A model generated the notes under the pieces. The model worked only from the letters and a program-made list of their open reading frames with translations, was not told the origin of the DNA and searched no databases. A stretch of DNA of 64,000 nt from positions 496,001 to 560,000 of the forward strand of contig CM037779.1 of NCBI GenBank assembly GCA_021229015.1, read 5' to 3'. The stretch comes from Solen grandis. Its lineage: Eukaryota > Mollusca > Bivalvia > Adapedonta > Solenidae. Positions 36,161 to 47,200 of this stretch are shown piece by piece (within the stretch, counting starts at the first letter, position 1; each line of letters begins with the position of its first letter). The translations under genes were made by a program, and so were the position numbers.

Positions 36161-36704
36161 TCTCTCTCTCTCTCTCTCTCTCTCTGACAGGCACATTTAC
36201 AATACAGGTCTGCAATTTATTATATTTGTGTACGTACATTCTCTGGTTGCCAACGATTTGCAAAATGCTTTGCGGCATCAATCAGGTAATAACATGATAG
36301 TCCTGTTGAACATATGATATAACAGCATATCTCTATAACCTTTCTCAGCTTGATTTCAGATCATAAGAAACTGTTGTTATTCTGTGTATCCAGTTATTAC
36401 CGTTTTCAATTAACTATGAATTCACAACTCAGTTTGAAATAAAAAAATGTTTTGGATTTGATCTTTGATGTGAAAACTATATTCAAGAGTAATAAAACTA
36501 TAATTGGTACCATTAAATATAAGGTATTGGATAAATTATTTTACAGATTGTCCTGACGGGAGTTATGGTGTCAGTTGCTCCGCCTGTGGGCACTGCCTCC
36601 ATGGCAACCCGTCGTGTGATAAGATCACGGGTCAGTGTCCCGGAGGATGTGAGATCGGATTTAACGGACCTATGTTGAGATCTATAAGTCTTTGTGATAG
36701 ATAA
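32632..36704 (+). CDS. Gene B: secreted FTP (fucolectin-like) - EGF - EGF protein, or N-terminus of a larger receptor
   Basis: Exons are 32632-32698, 33070-33297, 34782-34997, 35850-35936 and 36547-36704. They encode about 250 residues: a signal peptide (MYGRLVTLLVVAGLFLVISG), an FTP domain of about 148 residues, a short 6-Cys EGF and a second EGF. All junctions are phase 1. As read to the TAG/TAA region, translation stops at 36702-36704 with no transmembrane helix, giving a secreted protein. The last EGF lacks its eighth cysteine in register. A phase-1 donor at 36688 (TATAA|GTCTTT) would instead give a 141-base exon that could splice in frame into the FTP exon at 44028. No AATAAA was seen in the 200 bases after the stop. 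It may therefore be the 5' part of gene C/D. It is more diverged from A, C and D than they are from each other. Confidence 0.72.
33070..33297 (+). CDS. Gene B exon 2: first half of FTP domain
   Basis: Acceptor CTTTCAG, donor GTACGT, 228 bases, phase 1 to 1. It reads DNIALHKYSEQSST, then NATRATDGI, CMCCSG, LSWWEVNLGRESDIGRIDVY and GRNDN. 'NIALxKxxxQSS', 'A-x-R-A-T-D-G' and 'WWxVxLG' are strong F-type lectin/fucolectin landmarks. The GRNDN segment stands where RGDCC occurs in sugar-binding F-lectins. Confidence 0.88.
34782..34997 (+). CDS. Gene B exon 3: second half of FTP domain
   Basis: Acceptor CTTCCAG, donor GTAAAT, 216 bases, phase 1 to 1. It reads AHLQGFNLYISNRSQ, later GHYIIKVGDIRGQYVSVTC, and closes with NLVICELQVFTG, the expected C-terminal strand of the FTP fold. 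Confidence 0.86.
35850..35936 (+). CDS. Gene B exon 4: short EGF-like module
   Basis: Acceptor GAAAG, donor GTAAGT, 87 bases, phase 1 to 1, 29 residues (ACPDGHYEPNCTACDC...). It carries six cysteines and lacks the last C-x-C loop of the 8-Cys repeats seen elsewhere in the cluster, so it is a truncated module. Confidence 0.75.
   Translation, partial: PVLTDTMSPTVPPVIVEGDPVTNPVVLV
36123..36185. repeat. (TC)n microsatellite
   Basis: A CT tract with one interruption, in the intron between gene B exons 4 and 5. Confidence 0.97.
36547..36704 (+). CDS. Gene B exon 5: last EGF-like module, terminal or spliced onward
   Basis: Acceptor TTTACAG. It reads DCPDGSYGVSCSACGHC, then CDKITGQCPGGCEIGFNGP, and MLRSISLCDR to the stop. 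The homologous exon at 49486 reads GFTGLNCSQ, so the last cysteine is replaced (TTG in place of TGT). The alternative donor at 36688 keeps phase 1. Confidence 0.72.
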
Positions 36705-36797
36705 AATATATATATCTAACTTTGAATTTCAACGTGCACACAATATATTTCTTGTTTATAAATGTTTAGAGCTTGACTAGGTATAACAATACTAATA

Positions 36798-37129
36798 GAA
36801 ACTAGATTTGCATACTGCAAATGCAACGGTTTTCGTGATGATCAACAGTTTCAAACCTGATCAGCCAAGTTAAAATACCAGAAAAACAACAAAATGCAAA
36901 ACGTTTATATATCTTAATTTTTTTCGTTCATTGGTGAATTCAGCTGTGACCACATCTCGAATGGAATGTGATCTTCCACTGAGCCAGGCCCCCATCCGCT
37001 GTGATGCTGGTCATCACTGCAGGGAGTCTTTAGCCAATATAGTAGTTATATGGTAAAACCTCTGATGGCTTGATGCATAACTAAATTACCTGCTACTATG
37101 GAAGTGAGATAGTAGGCTAGTTTTACACA
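36798..37129 (+). repeat. Direct repeat flanking R1, left copy
   Basis: It begins 'aaactagatttgcatactgc' and runs to 'aggctagttttacac'. It is repeated at 38220-38550 with few changes, including 'tcatcactgcagggagtctt' and 'ttgatgcataactaaatta'. Together they bracket an R1 body like terminal direct repeats. Confidence 0.75.
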
Positions 37130-38219
37130 TACATTCATGACCTGTTACAGCTAGCAGAGTCTGCATCTATTTATAGAACATAGGTAACCAGTGTGCTCAT
37201 TCTGTCAAATTTTCTCTGTTTTTATTCTGGGTCATGTATTTAAATTCTCTATAAATTCATCAATTCTTGACAGATTTTCAAAATTCTTTTTTTGTTGACG
37301 AGGTAAGACATTCTTTTTTCCAATGATGATAAAATATATCACACATTTAAACTTTAAAGGCTTTAAAATCAATTCAAAGTATGACCAAACTTCAAACTGC
37401 CACCAAACAACCAAATCAACCCCGATCTGAAAAAAACTAAAATTCTTCAAAAAGTACTCTTTACAGGCTTTTGATTTTACCCATATTCTTTTTCGATAAA
37501 ATATTTTTAGCTTTTGAAATATTCAAAGTCAAAGAAAAAACCAATAATCGCAGTATGACCTTGACATTTTTTGAAATTTTGAAACTGTGAAGTCCCTTGA
37601 AACAACAAACAATACAATCTGTGAAAATTTCATAAAGATTGATTTAAAAAGTAATGGCAGAATCATGAAAAAAACTTTAAAAAAAGCCTTTTCTCGAAAA
37701 AAAATTTCCTCCATATTTTAGTGCAATTTGACCGCTTATTGAAAGCCATTTTACGCATTTTCTGAAATTGCCACCCCATATATTTTGTGCGCAAAGATCT
37801 TCGGAATCAATTTCAAAAAACAGAATGAGCGTATCTAATCTCTAACAAAAATAGGCATGTTTTTCGTGGACACACCCTAATTTGCCAGATTTTTTCAAAG
37901 ATTCAAACATTCAACCTCTTCTAGCTCAAAATTTTCAAAGATATGGATATTGCCACTCATCATATTTAAACGGGCAGTTGACAGAGAACAGAATGCAAAA
38001 AACTGCATACAAATAAAATGTCAAATGACAGAGTTATCGGCAATTATATGTTTTGATGCTAAACGCCACCTAGCGGCAAAACTTAGTACTAAAATGAAAA
38101 ACAAACTTAATGGTGCACAACTTCAGATACATGTGAGTATGAATGGAAATTTTCATATTTGTAGTACTTCTAATCATGCCGCAACAGCGGCCACAAAAAA
38201 GTGCAAAGAATAATAATAA
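37130..38219 (+). repeat. R1 repeat body, copy A
   Basis: Nearly identical to 40250-41357 over about 1.1 kb. Landmarks are 'attctgggtcatgtatt', 'cttgacagattttcaaaatt', 'caccccatatattttgtgcg', 'acgccacctagcggcaaaac' and a final 'aataataataatgg'. No coherent ORF spans it; the short ORFs on both strands are shadows conserved only because the repeat is recent. Confidence 0.85.
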
Positions 38220-38550
38220 TGGAAACTAGATTTGCATACTGCAAATGCAACGGTTTTCGTGATGATCAACAGTTTCAAACCTGATCAGCCAAGTTAAAAT
38301 ACCAGAAAAACAACAAAATGCAAAATGCTTTATATGTGACCAAAACTTAAAGGCATCTCGAAAGGAATGTGATGTCCCACTGAGCCAGGCCCCCATCTGC
38401 TGTGATCATACCTGCTAATTGCTGGTCATCACTGCAGGGAGTCTTTAGCCAATATAGTACCTATATGTTACGGTAAAACCTCTGATGGGTTGATGCATAA
38501 CTAAATTATCTGCTACAATGGAAGTGAGATAGTAGGCTAGTTTTACACAA
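38220..38550 (+). repeat. Direct repeat flanking R1, right copy
   Basis: Second copy of 36798-37129, with a small insertion ('cctgctaattgctggtc') and a few substitutions. A SINE is inserted just after it. Confidence 0.75.
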
Positions 38551-38567
38551 AGCAATAAACATATAAT

Positions 38568-38818
38568 GACTTGACTATTTGAGTTTACCGTCGCTTCGAC
38601 AGTATTTCAGTCATATAGCGACGTCCAGCTAATTACAGGTGGAGGAAGGACACGAATGCACGGAGACATCCGGGTAGAACCACCGACCTACCGCAAGCCA
38701 GCTGGAAGGCTTCCTCACATGAAAATCCGAATGACCCTGCCGGGATTCAAACCCACGCGGTGAGGGGCAGAGTGAGTGTTAAAGTCATCGACTTAACCCT
38801 CTCGGCCACGGAGGCCCC
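38568..38818 (-). mobile_element. tRNA-derived SINE, copy 3
   Basis: Same family as copies 1 and 2. It is flanked by a perfect target duplication AAACATATAATGA (38557-38569 and 38819-38831). The B box has one change (GGGTTTGAATCCC). The perfect duplication suggests a recent insertion. Confidence 0.9.
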
Positions 38819-38834
38819 AAACATATAATGAATG

Positions 38835-40245
38835 ATAGTGATAATATGTGGGTTGTTTAGTTTATGATCCCTTACATAATTATTCTTTATTACATTTATT
38901 ACTTGGAGTCAATTTTGTAACTGCATGATTATAGGATCATACGGCATTTATTTCAGAATTAAAGTTTTGATATTGAAAATATAGAGATACGCATTTTTGT
39001 AGTAATTAAAATGAGCCTGAAGGACATAATTCTGACAATGCAAGATCTTTTTGTTTTTTATTTGCTTTTGCTAGAGACATTTTGTTACATTTTATTCAAC
39101 AGAATTTCTCTTATTGAATAAACAAGTAATAAAATTTGTGTTGATTTCCGACATATAAACATGTGTTGAGGGAAGAAATGAGAGAATGAAAGTAATGAGT
39201 GATACATAACTTATTTAAAAAATTAATGTCCCTTTTTATGATAATTTTACAACTTAAATAAAATAAGAAAGAAAGAACAAAATAAATGAAAAAATGAAAG
39301 AAAGAAAGAACAAAATAAAGTAGGCAAAATAAATCAACAGAGAAAGAAAGAAAGAAAAGGAAGATTTATATTTGCTCGAATAAAAAAAAAAAGAATAATA
39401 GAGAACTTTTAGGATCATTTCTGGTATTTGGTATGTTCACAACTTTTTACAAACTGTGAATGACTACATACAACCCCATGTAGCAACAAATGCACTCTTG
39501 AACAATACCTGTGACAGACTGTGGCAGCCTGCCTAATCAAAAACAGATGCCCACACAACGGCGGGTGGGTGAATTTTTGCTTGATGATATATATTATTAT
39601 ACTCAATACCATAATTAATTGAAAACAACCGCCATAACCAATATATTTTGTTACTATATGCTTTGTCCAATGTTATTTACTATGTAAATCTTGGAAATAA
39701 ACTATTGAATTGAATTGAATAAATGGGGGGTGGGGGTCACTTATATAGGGGTTTTGAGATGCCTTTAAGCATCCATATATTGGCAATGAGCCAATATGAT
39801 CTAAATGTGGCACATTGAACGATTTGATTAATGTTGATCATCACTGTGCGCTCAAAAATGTCTTCCAAAGTGTCCCACTTTTTATACTAAACAGTTAAAA
39901 ATCAGGTGAGACAGTTGGGAATCCTGCTTATTATTATAAGAACAATAGTTTTCAGTGGTATAAATGATTTACAATTTATTTGTTATCAAAAATTTTGGTA
40001 ACGTAACAAGCCATTTGGTTAAACATATATCAGCTTTCACTCTATGCCTCAAAGTTCAGTAATGCACTAGAAGGAACTTTTGGTAAGCTAAAACTTGTTT
40101 AAAAGGTGGATGTTTGTACATGTACTTAGTTGTTTTGCTATCCAATTCAATAGTGAGTGTGTGGGAGGAATAATAATACATGTAGAATAAAGACACAATT
40201 CATCCCCTCTCACTCCCTCTCTCTCTCTTACCCATGATTCTTTGA
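38835..40245. other. Gene-free stretch between R1 copies
   Basis: AT-rich. It contains GAAA/AACAAAATAAA-type low-complexity sequence at about 39260-39360 and no supported exon. Confidence 0.4.
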
Positions 40246-40249
40246 GCGC

Positions 40250-41357
40250 TTTTACACAGGTCATTCAGACCAGTGTTGACACATTGCTCTCATAGTTACA
40301 CATACACTGTACATTGACCTGTTGCAAGCTGCATCTAATTATAGAACATAGGTAACTTCTGTCAAATTTTCTCTGTTTTTATTCTGGGTCATGTATTGAA
40401 ATTCTCTATAAATTCATCAATTCTTGACAGATTTTCAAAATTCTTTTTTTGTTGACGAGGTAAGACATTCTTTTTTCCAATGATGACAAAATATATCACA
40501 CATTTAAACTTTAAAGGCTTTAAAATCAATTCAAAGTTTGACCAAACTTCAAACTGCCACCAAACAACCAAATCAATCCCGATCTGAAAAAACTAAAATT
40601 CTTCAAAAAGTACTCTTTAGAGGCTTTTGATTTTACCCATATTCTTTCGATAAAATATTTTTAGATTTTGAGATATTTAAGGTCAAAGAAAAAACCAATA
40701 ATCACAATATGACCTTGACCTTTGCATTTTTTGAAAATTTGAAACTGTGAAGTCCCTGGAAACAACAAACAATACAATCTGTGAAAATTTCATAAAGATT
40801 GCTTCAAAAATAATGACAGAATCCTTCAAAAACTAAAAAAATGCCTATTCTCGAAAATTTGTTTCCTCCATATTTTAGTGCACTTTGACCGCTTATTGAA
40901 AGCCATTTTATGCATTTTCTGAAATCGCCACCCCATATATTTTGTGCGCAAAGATCTAATGAGCGTATCTAATCTCTAACAAAAATGGGCATGTTTTTCG
41001 TGGACACACCCTAATTTGCCAGATTTTTTCAAAGATTCAAACATTCAACCTCTTCTAGCTCAAAAGTTTCAAAGATATGGATATTGCCACTCATCATATT
41101 TTAACGGGCAGTTGACAGAGAACAGAATGCAAAAAACTGCATACAAATAAAATGTCAAATGACAGAGTTATCGGCAATTATATGTTTTGATGCTAAACGC
41201 CACCTAGCGGCAAAACTTAGTACTAAAATGAAAAACAAACTTAGTGGTGCACAACTTCAGATACATGTGAGTATGCATGGAAATTTTCATATTTGTAGCA
41301 CTTCTAATCATGTCGCAACAGCGGCCACAAAAAAAAGTGCAAAGAATAATAATAATG
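40250..41357 (+). repeat. R1 repeat body, copy B
   Basis: Close copy of 37130-38219 in the same orientation. A deletion around 40955 removes about 30 bases of the other copy ('cttcggaatcaatttcaaaa'). Confidence 0.85.
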
Positions 41358-41503
41358 GAAAAAAAAGGGAAAAAGAAACACAAGAAGAACAGTAGGTTTT
41401 CGCGGCTGCGTTGCAGTCCACGAAAACCTAAAAAAAAAAAGGGAAAAAGAAACACAAGAAGAACAGTAGGTTTTCGCGGCTGCGTTGCAGTCCACGAAAA
41501 CCT
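41358..41503. repeat. Two tandem units with a hairpin
   Basis: Two copies of a roughly 72-bp unit: A-rich 'gggaaaaagaaacacaagaa' plus the near-palindrome 'aggttttcgcggctgcgttg' / 'cagtccacgaaaacct', whose ends pair as AGGTTTTCG/CGAAAACCT. They lie at the end of R1 copy B. Confidence 0.8.
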
Positions 41504-41509
41504 AATAAT

Positions 41510-42170
41510 GGAGTCCAAGTGGTACGAGCGTAAGTTCTAAGTAATGAATGTCGTTGCATGCACGAGTTGTATATCCCTGATAAAGAACCCTTGCTAAGTG
41601 CAAATCATATCAAGGTAGAACCAGGTCCGGTAAGCCATGTGTTAGGAATAACGCGGTTGCCCATTGTCAAGCCACTGTCTCTACTTTATCTGGATATAGT
41701 ACCTAATTACTGAAGTACTGTTTGATTTCTGTATCTAGAATTTAATGCCAACCCGTCAATATATCAGTCATTTTGTTAATTGGCTAACATGAAGCAAAAA
41801 TAACAAGAAAATATTAAAACAAAATGGTTACATTAAGCGGCTTACAATATGCATACTGTCCCCCTATCTTTCTCTCTTCTAGAGTTTTGTCTTTATGGCC
41901 ATGATTTAAATCACAAGGAAGCGAATACAAATTAACAAACGCAAAATAATGGATGTATAAAAGCTAGTCTTTAAAACATACTTTACATATATAGCCCAAG
42001 AATTTCCAAAACTTTTTTTAAAATACTTTATATCTGCATTGTGTCACGTTTAAAACAACATTTTCAAGAATTTCCTTCTTTTATTTATGTATGCTATTTA
42101 TATTTCAATTTATTATTATTATACTATTTCTTTTGATAAAGAAATTAAAACAATATTTGATAATAGTGAT
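41510..42170. other. Gene-free stretch
   Basis: No exon or structured repeat recognised. Confidence 0.35.
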
Positions 42171-42177
42171 AATTATA

Positions 42178-43064
42178 AACAAGAGGGCCATGATGGCCCT
42201 GGGTCTCTCACAGAAGAACCAGGTATTAATGGGAGGAAAAGAAACAGAAAATATCTTATGACATTGTTGAAAATGGGCTCTGCTCTCTGCCAGCAAAAAA
42301 TCGAGTGAGTACTTTAGGACAAGAAGAACTTTCAAATTTGTACTATAACATATATGGAAAATAGGCTTAGCCCCTTGGCGGCCATGTTTTTCAGCGGATC
42401 AAAATAATTTGAACAATCTTGATAGAGAGTGACCTAAGGAACACCTGTGCCAAAATAACTATGAATCCAGCCTGTTCTTTTGGCCAAGAAGATTTTTCAA
42501 ATATGTACTATATTCATATAAGGAAAACGGGCTCCGCCCCCGGGGCCTTTTCCAATTAAAAAAAAAATCTTGGTAGAGAGTGACCCAAGGAACATCTGAG
42601 CCAAATAACTTAATCCAGCCAGTACTTTTGGAGGAGAATATATTTGAAGTTTTTACTGTATACATATAAGAAAAACGGGCTTCGCCCCCTGGCGGCCATG
42701 TTTTTCAACGGATCAAAAGAATTTGAGCAATCTTGATAGAGAGTGAACATCTATGCCAAATAACTTTGAAATCTTGCAAGTAGTTTTGGAGGAGAAGATT
42801 TTCAGAATTTTCATATGTTTTTTTTTTTCCGTTGCCATGGCAACCAGAGTTCTGTATGGAATCAAATTCTTTGAACAACTACAAAAGGGTTTCACCCAAG
42901 GAACATTCCTGTGAAGTGTTTTTTTTGTTTTTGTTTTTTGTGTGTGTTAAATTGGCCTAGTGGTTGAGGAGGAGATGTCGTTTAAAGTTAAATGTTTATA
43001 ACTGACGCCGGACATTCATCAGCCACAATAGCTCACCTTGAGCACGTTGTTCTCAGGTGAGCTA
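42178..43064 (-). repeat. AGCTCA-type element, minus orientation
   Basis: Tandem degenerate units with 'cggcggccatgtttttca', 'atcttgatagagagtgacc', 'aaggaacatctg.gccaaa' and 'ataaggaaaacgggct'. It ends in 'gcgccggac'-like text and the palindrome 'tagctcaccttgagcacgtt' / 'gttctcaggtgagcta', the same terminal signature as 62362 onward in reverse. Confidence 0.75.
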
Positions 43065-43307
43065 AAAATGGTCCCAGCTGGAATAGACTTCAAGAACCTT
43101 GCATAAAAACCTACGCGGTTCTTTTCCCGATTGAGCTAATTCCACAACTGTCGATCAAATGTGCAAATAAGGTTACTTTAAGGTAATTAACTGAATCAAA
43201 ACAACGGAAACCCTATATAGTTCGACATAGTTCAACAGTTAACAGTTCACTAATTTACTGCATTAACAACATCAAAGATTCATTTTACATATTAATGAGA
43301 TAAACAT

Positions 43308-43695
43308 TACGCATTACTCATCCCAAACATCATGCACTAAACAAACGACCATGTATTATTACAAACACAATACAGTAGACATAATGTGCATTGCCCAGAC
43401 CGACACTGAAGCGATAAGTAGATCATGACCTGCATGTATAAAAATGCATTATTATACAAACACCTACTGTCTAATACCTCATTAAACATTATCAATCAAC
43501 TCGAAACTATTTAAAACAAACACAAAACACATATTTGATTTGAAAATTATTTCAGTCACAGCTTTACATTTGGCTGTAGTACCGATTTGCATATGCGCCA
43601 AAGGAAGTAAAAACCCATTTTAATTGGACATATTAGTATATACTCATGACTTAAAAAACGTAATAAATATACAAAACTGAATACCGTCCAGAACA
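43308..43695 (+). repeat. Segmental duplication, copy 2 (partner 9223-9672)
   Basis: It matches the gene A upstream block from 'acattacgcattact' to about 'ataccgtccag'. It lies about 330 bases upstream of the FTP exon at 44028, against about 2.3 kb in gene A, where extra sequence separates the two. Confidence 0.7.
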
Positions 43696-44027
43696 TTTCT
43701 CTATTCAAAAATCACACCATGTACAAGTAGGATTAGACAAAACACAACAATTGGTCAGCTAGTCCTAGAACTACCCAACTCTTGTTCCCCGAAATTTAAA
43801 TTCCGGAGATTTTTTTAAGGTTAATAGATCTGATTTGGTTTAATATATTAATTAATCCCCCTTTGTGCAGATTTGACAAAGTTACACACTATTGACTCAG
43901 TATATTGTTACCTTATTTTTAGAAAATGATATGAATTTAGTACGTAAGGATAGAATTCAGTTCACCATGGATTATTTGTCTTTTCTGTTTAACTTTAAAT
44001 ATATTTTAATTATCTCATCACATGCAG

Positions 44028-44246
44028 ATGCAGACTTGCTGCCCAAGATACGCCAACATTTGACGGTATCCATGTCAACTCCTGTGTATGAAGGTATGAA
44101 CGCCAGCCTGGCTATAGACGGATCGGAGGGCACACTGCCAAACATCTGTCATTGCTGCAGTGTCACACTGGCCCCTCATTCCTGGTGGAGACTGGAGCTG
44201 GGTCAGATGTATCCCATACGTGGTGTCAAACTGATCGGGAGAAGTG
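44028..44246 (+). CDS. Gene C exon: first half of FTP domain
   Basis: Acceptor ATGCAG, donor GTAATG, 219 bases, phase 1 to 1. It reads DADLLPKIRQHLTVSMSTPV, MNASLAIDGSEGT, CHCCSVTLAPHSWWRLELG, YPIRGVKLIGRSG. It is very close to the exon at 50002 and to gene A's first exon. Confidence 0.86.
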
Positions 44247-47200
44247 GTAATGAGTCTTATCATTTTACCTGTGTCCCTTAAAAGTCAGAATAAAAGCAAT
44301 TCATTATGCATTTTTGCATGTCCATATCTTATTCATGAAATATAAGAAAGGTATAGAACCTTTTTTTTGTATTATTTCTCATAAATGAAACAATTACTGC
44401 GTGTTCAGTGAAAAAGAAATTAAAAACCTCATGACGGTTTGTCTGTATTTTCATAAATCGTTTTCACTGATTTTTGCTACTCTTAACTATAACCGTAAAA
44501 CTTCGCCACTCCATAGACCATGATGAACAAAATGGCAATTACAACCTCAGAATATCAAACACGTCACTTCCGGGAGTTGCGTTTGCAAATCCTTCCCAGG
44601 TTCTCGGGACACCATACATCTTCTACTGGAATTTATCAGACATTGTAGCATCAACAATCGTCATCGAGAGGACAAACTTACTGTTGATTTGTGAGATCAA
44701 AGTGTATGACGGAGGTTTGTTCACTAAATCTATATAACATGCAATTATATCTTGTCATTTTGTATTATCATCCATTTGATTTTGTTACAGCATTACGAAT
44801 TAATATTTCTTTTCCTACGACGATACCGTAATTATTAAAGAAGATAAATAATAATAATAATGATAAATAAACAATAATGAGCTACATTTTGGTCGTATAA
44901 CACAAACCCATACCGGATTGTTATCAACGCCTTATGTCTTCTGACAAACACATTTCATAATTCCTGCTTTAATTAAACGCATTGTCCTAACTGGAGAATC
45001 ATAAGAGAATTTTGAATTAAAAATGTGGGTAAATACACAAATAGCGACATATGGTAGAGTATATTATCTACGAAACCGAAGGGTGCGTGTTCATACTCCG
45101 ATTAGAGAAAAACGTCAAAGAACATGATTTCCTAACATTACATGCCAATATAAGATAAATTCATTATCGACATAAAATTAATATTCTATGAAATTGTCTT
45201 TAGGACAACTCTAGATTGATATATGAATAAATATAATAAAAACGCAGGAGTCATGATCATTGTATGTTTATTAGCAACAAATTCGAAACTTGCAAGCTGA
45301 CTTCAATGACTTTCCCATGAGCAAAGTATTTTCCCAAATGAGAAAAGTCGAGGATAAATTAATACTATAAGTTATCAAAATTGCTTTAAAGACGTTGCAA
45401 ACGAAGTGTGGTGAGTTTCTCTGATTCTATAAGCAGATACCATGTGAATTTCCAGACTGTAGAGTTGGATACTACGGCACCAGTTGTGATCACAAGTGTC
45501 ACTGTGTCGACAATAAACCCTGTAACAGAACCTCGGGCTCCTGTTCCACGCCCGGATGTAAAGCCGGATGGAGAGACATGCGTGTAATGAAGGTAAAAAA
45601 CCGATTTTTCCATCGTTTAATGCTACGCGGGAATATTCTTATCCCTATTTTGGACGTTATATCCCGTCCTTCAATATGTCTTTCCAGTATACATCATTTG
45701 ATGAATCTTAATTAAAGCCTTTTATTTTTATTCTTTCTTTTACGACCCGCCAGGACACCTCGTGGTCGTAGGAGGAGGGAAAAATCATTTTTCTTTTTTT
45801 TTCTGTCGGAAAAAAGCTATATCATGGGACCAATGACGATAAAACAACCAGATAAAGAAAAAGACATCTCAAAGCTGATATTATAATATCGCTGACAAAG
45901 TATCCACAATTAAATGTATTATTTCAAGGTACTAAACCCAGTTAAAATACACTATATGTACAGATGAAATGTTCAGTCTGTTCTTACTTTTTCAAGAAAC
46001 CTATTAGGCCTGACCAAAATTGAGCAAGACCGAAGTGTAAAACACTTAGTAAAACAAAGTCTTAGTTAGAATAATAGTGTAATGATGATTTTCAACTTAT
46101 CTATTTCCCCAACCATGTCAACCATGAAATTAACCGTACCTACAATAAAGCACTCGGTTCGATCCATCATATTTTCGACATGTCTTGCAAATATCTATAT
46201 CTAGCCAAGGGAACTCATGTCTCCATTTCGGAACAAAAGATCTGATTTGTTTTATTTTCTCTTGTCACTTTTTTGGCTCATCTTTCCTTTTTTTCTTTTC
46301 GTACTGTCATAGCCTCTTGAATTTACTTTAATAAGGCTACAGCTTAAACAAACCGTAAACTGGTCTGTTGTCGTAAGCGCGTCTGGTTGAACGAGACTAC
46401 GTGTACAAAATGCGTGATTTGCATAAACGTGTACCACTCGTATTGTTTACTCATTACCTTCGTAAATAGTACAAAATGATGCGTTAAATGGAGAAACACA
46501 CAGTAATATGATAAAAGCGACATTAAAAATTTGGCAAGTGCGTGCAGAAATATAATGGCAAGTGCGCATGGGGAAACAAGTTACTAAATATAGCGCATGT
46601 GGTTTTTCCCAAGCAGTTTCAACAACCATCATTGTGTTAAGTCCATCGTAACAGTCGATAAACACAGTCAAAAAATTGTGTGCTTTTTTTCTCGCAATGA
46701 TTCCGACTTTTTATTTCTCTATCTGTATTTGAGTCTGAGCGGCGGGAATGATAAAATTGGAGATTTGCATTTTTTTTCTGAAATCGACTTTTTTTCGTCG
46801 GCGGGTTTGTAAAACGAAAAATAAAAAAATGGCCTTAACAAATGTGTATTGCTAATCATGCGCTGCTAGGCATGCAGTTTGGTCAGGTTCATTCCAGACG
46901 TAAGAACCAATAGGGTGTCACTTACTGTTGATATCCAATAATTGCTGCTGCATGTGCAGTCGGGCCTTGGTTAATTTCAGACACACCAGAACTATTGTTC
47001 AAATATATGCATTCCGAGCCATTAAAGGTTTTATATTTGCTTGAGCTTAATCCGAATGTACATACCTTATAAAAGCCTCTGTGTGAATTCCACCCCCAAA
47101 GACCCAGAGAAATACCCATTTACGTGAAATGTCGCAACTCCTATATTTCTCATTCTTAGCCCACAACGTCAAATATACAATTTATATATGAGGTGTGTTT

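Noticed and set aside
37232..38213. Several ORFs on both strands, repeated at 40389-41540
   Set aside because: They overlap on opposite strands within the R1 repeat, and their similarity reflects a recent DNA duplication, not protein conservation.
36798..38550. LTR retrotransposon
   Set aside because: Direct repeats are present, but there are no TG..CA termini, primer-binding site, polypurine tract or gag-pol frames.
41159..41395. Lys-rich ORF
   Set aside because: It lies across the R1 end and an A-rich tandem unit; no homology or splice context.
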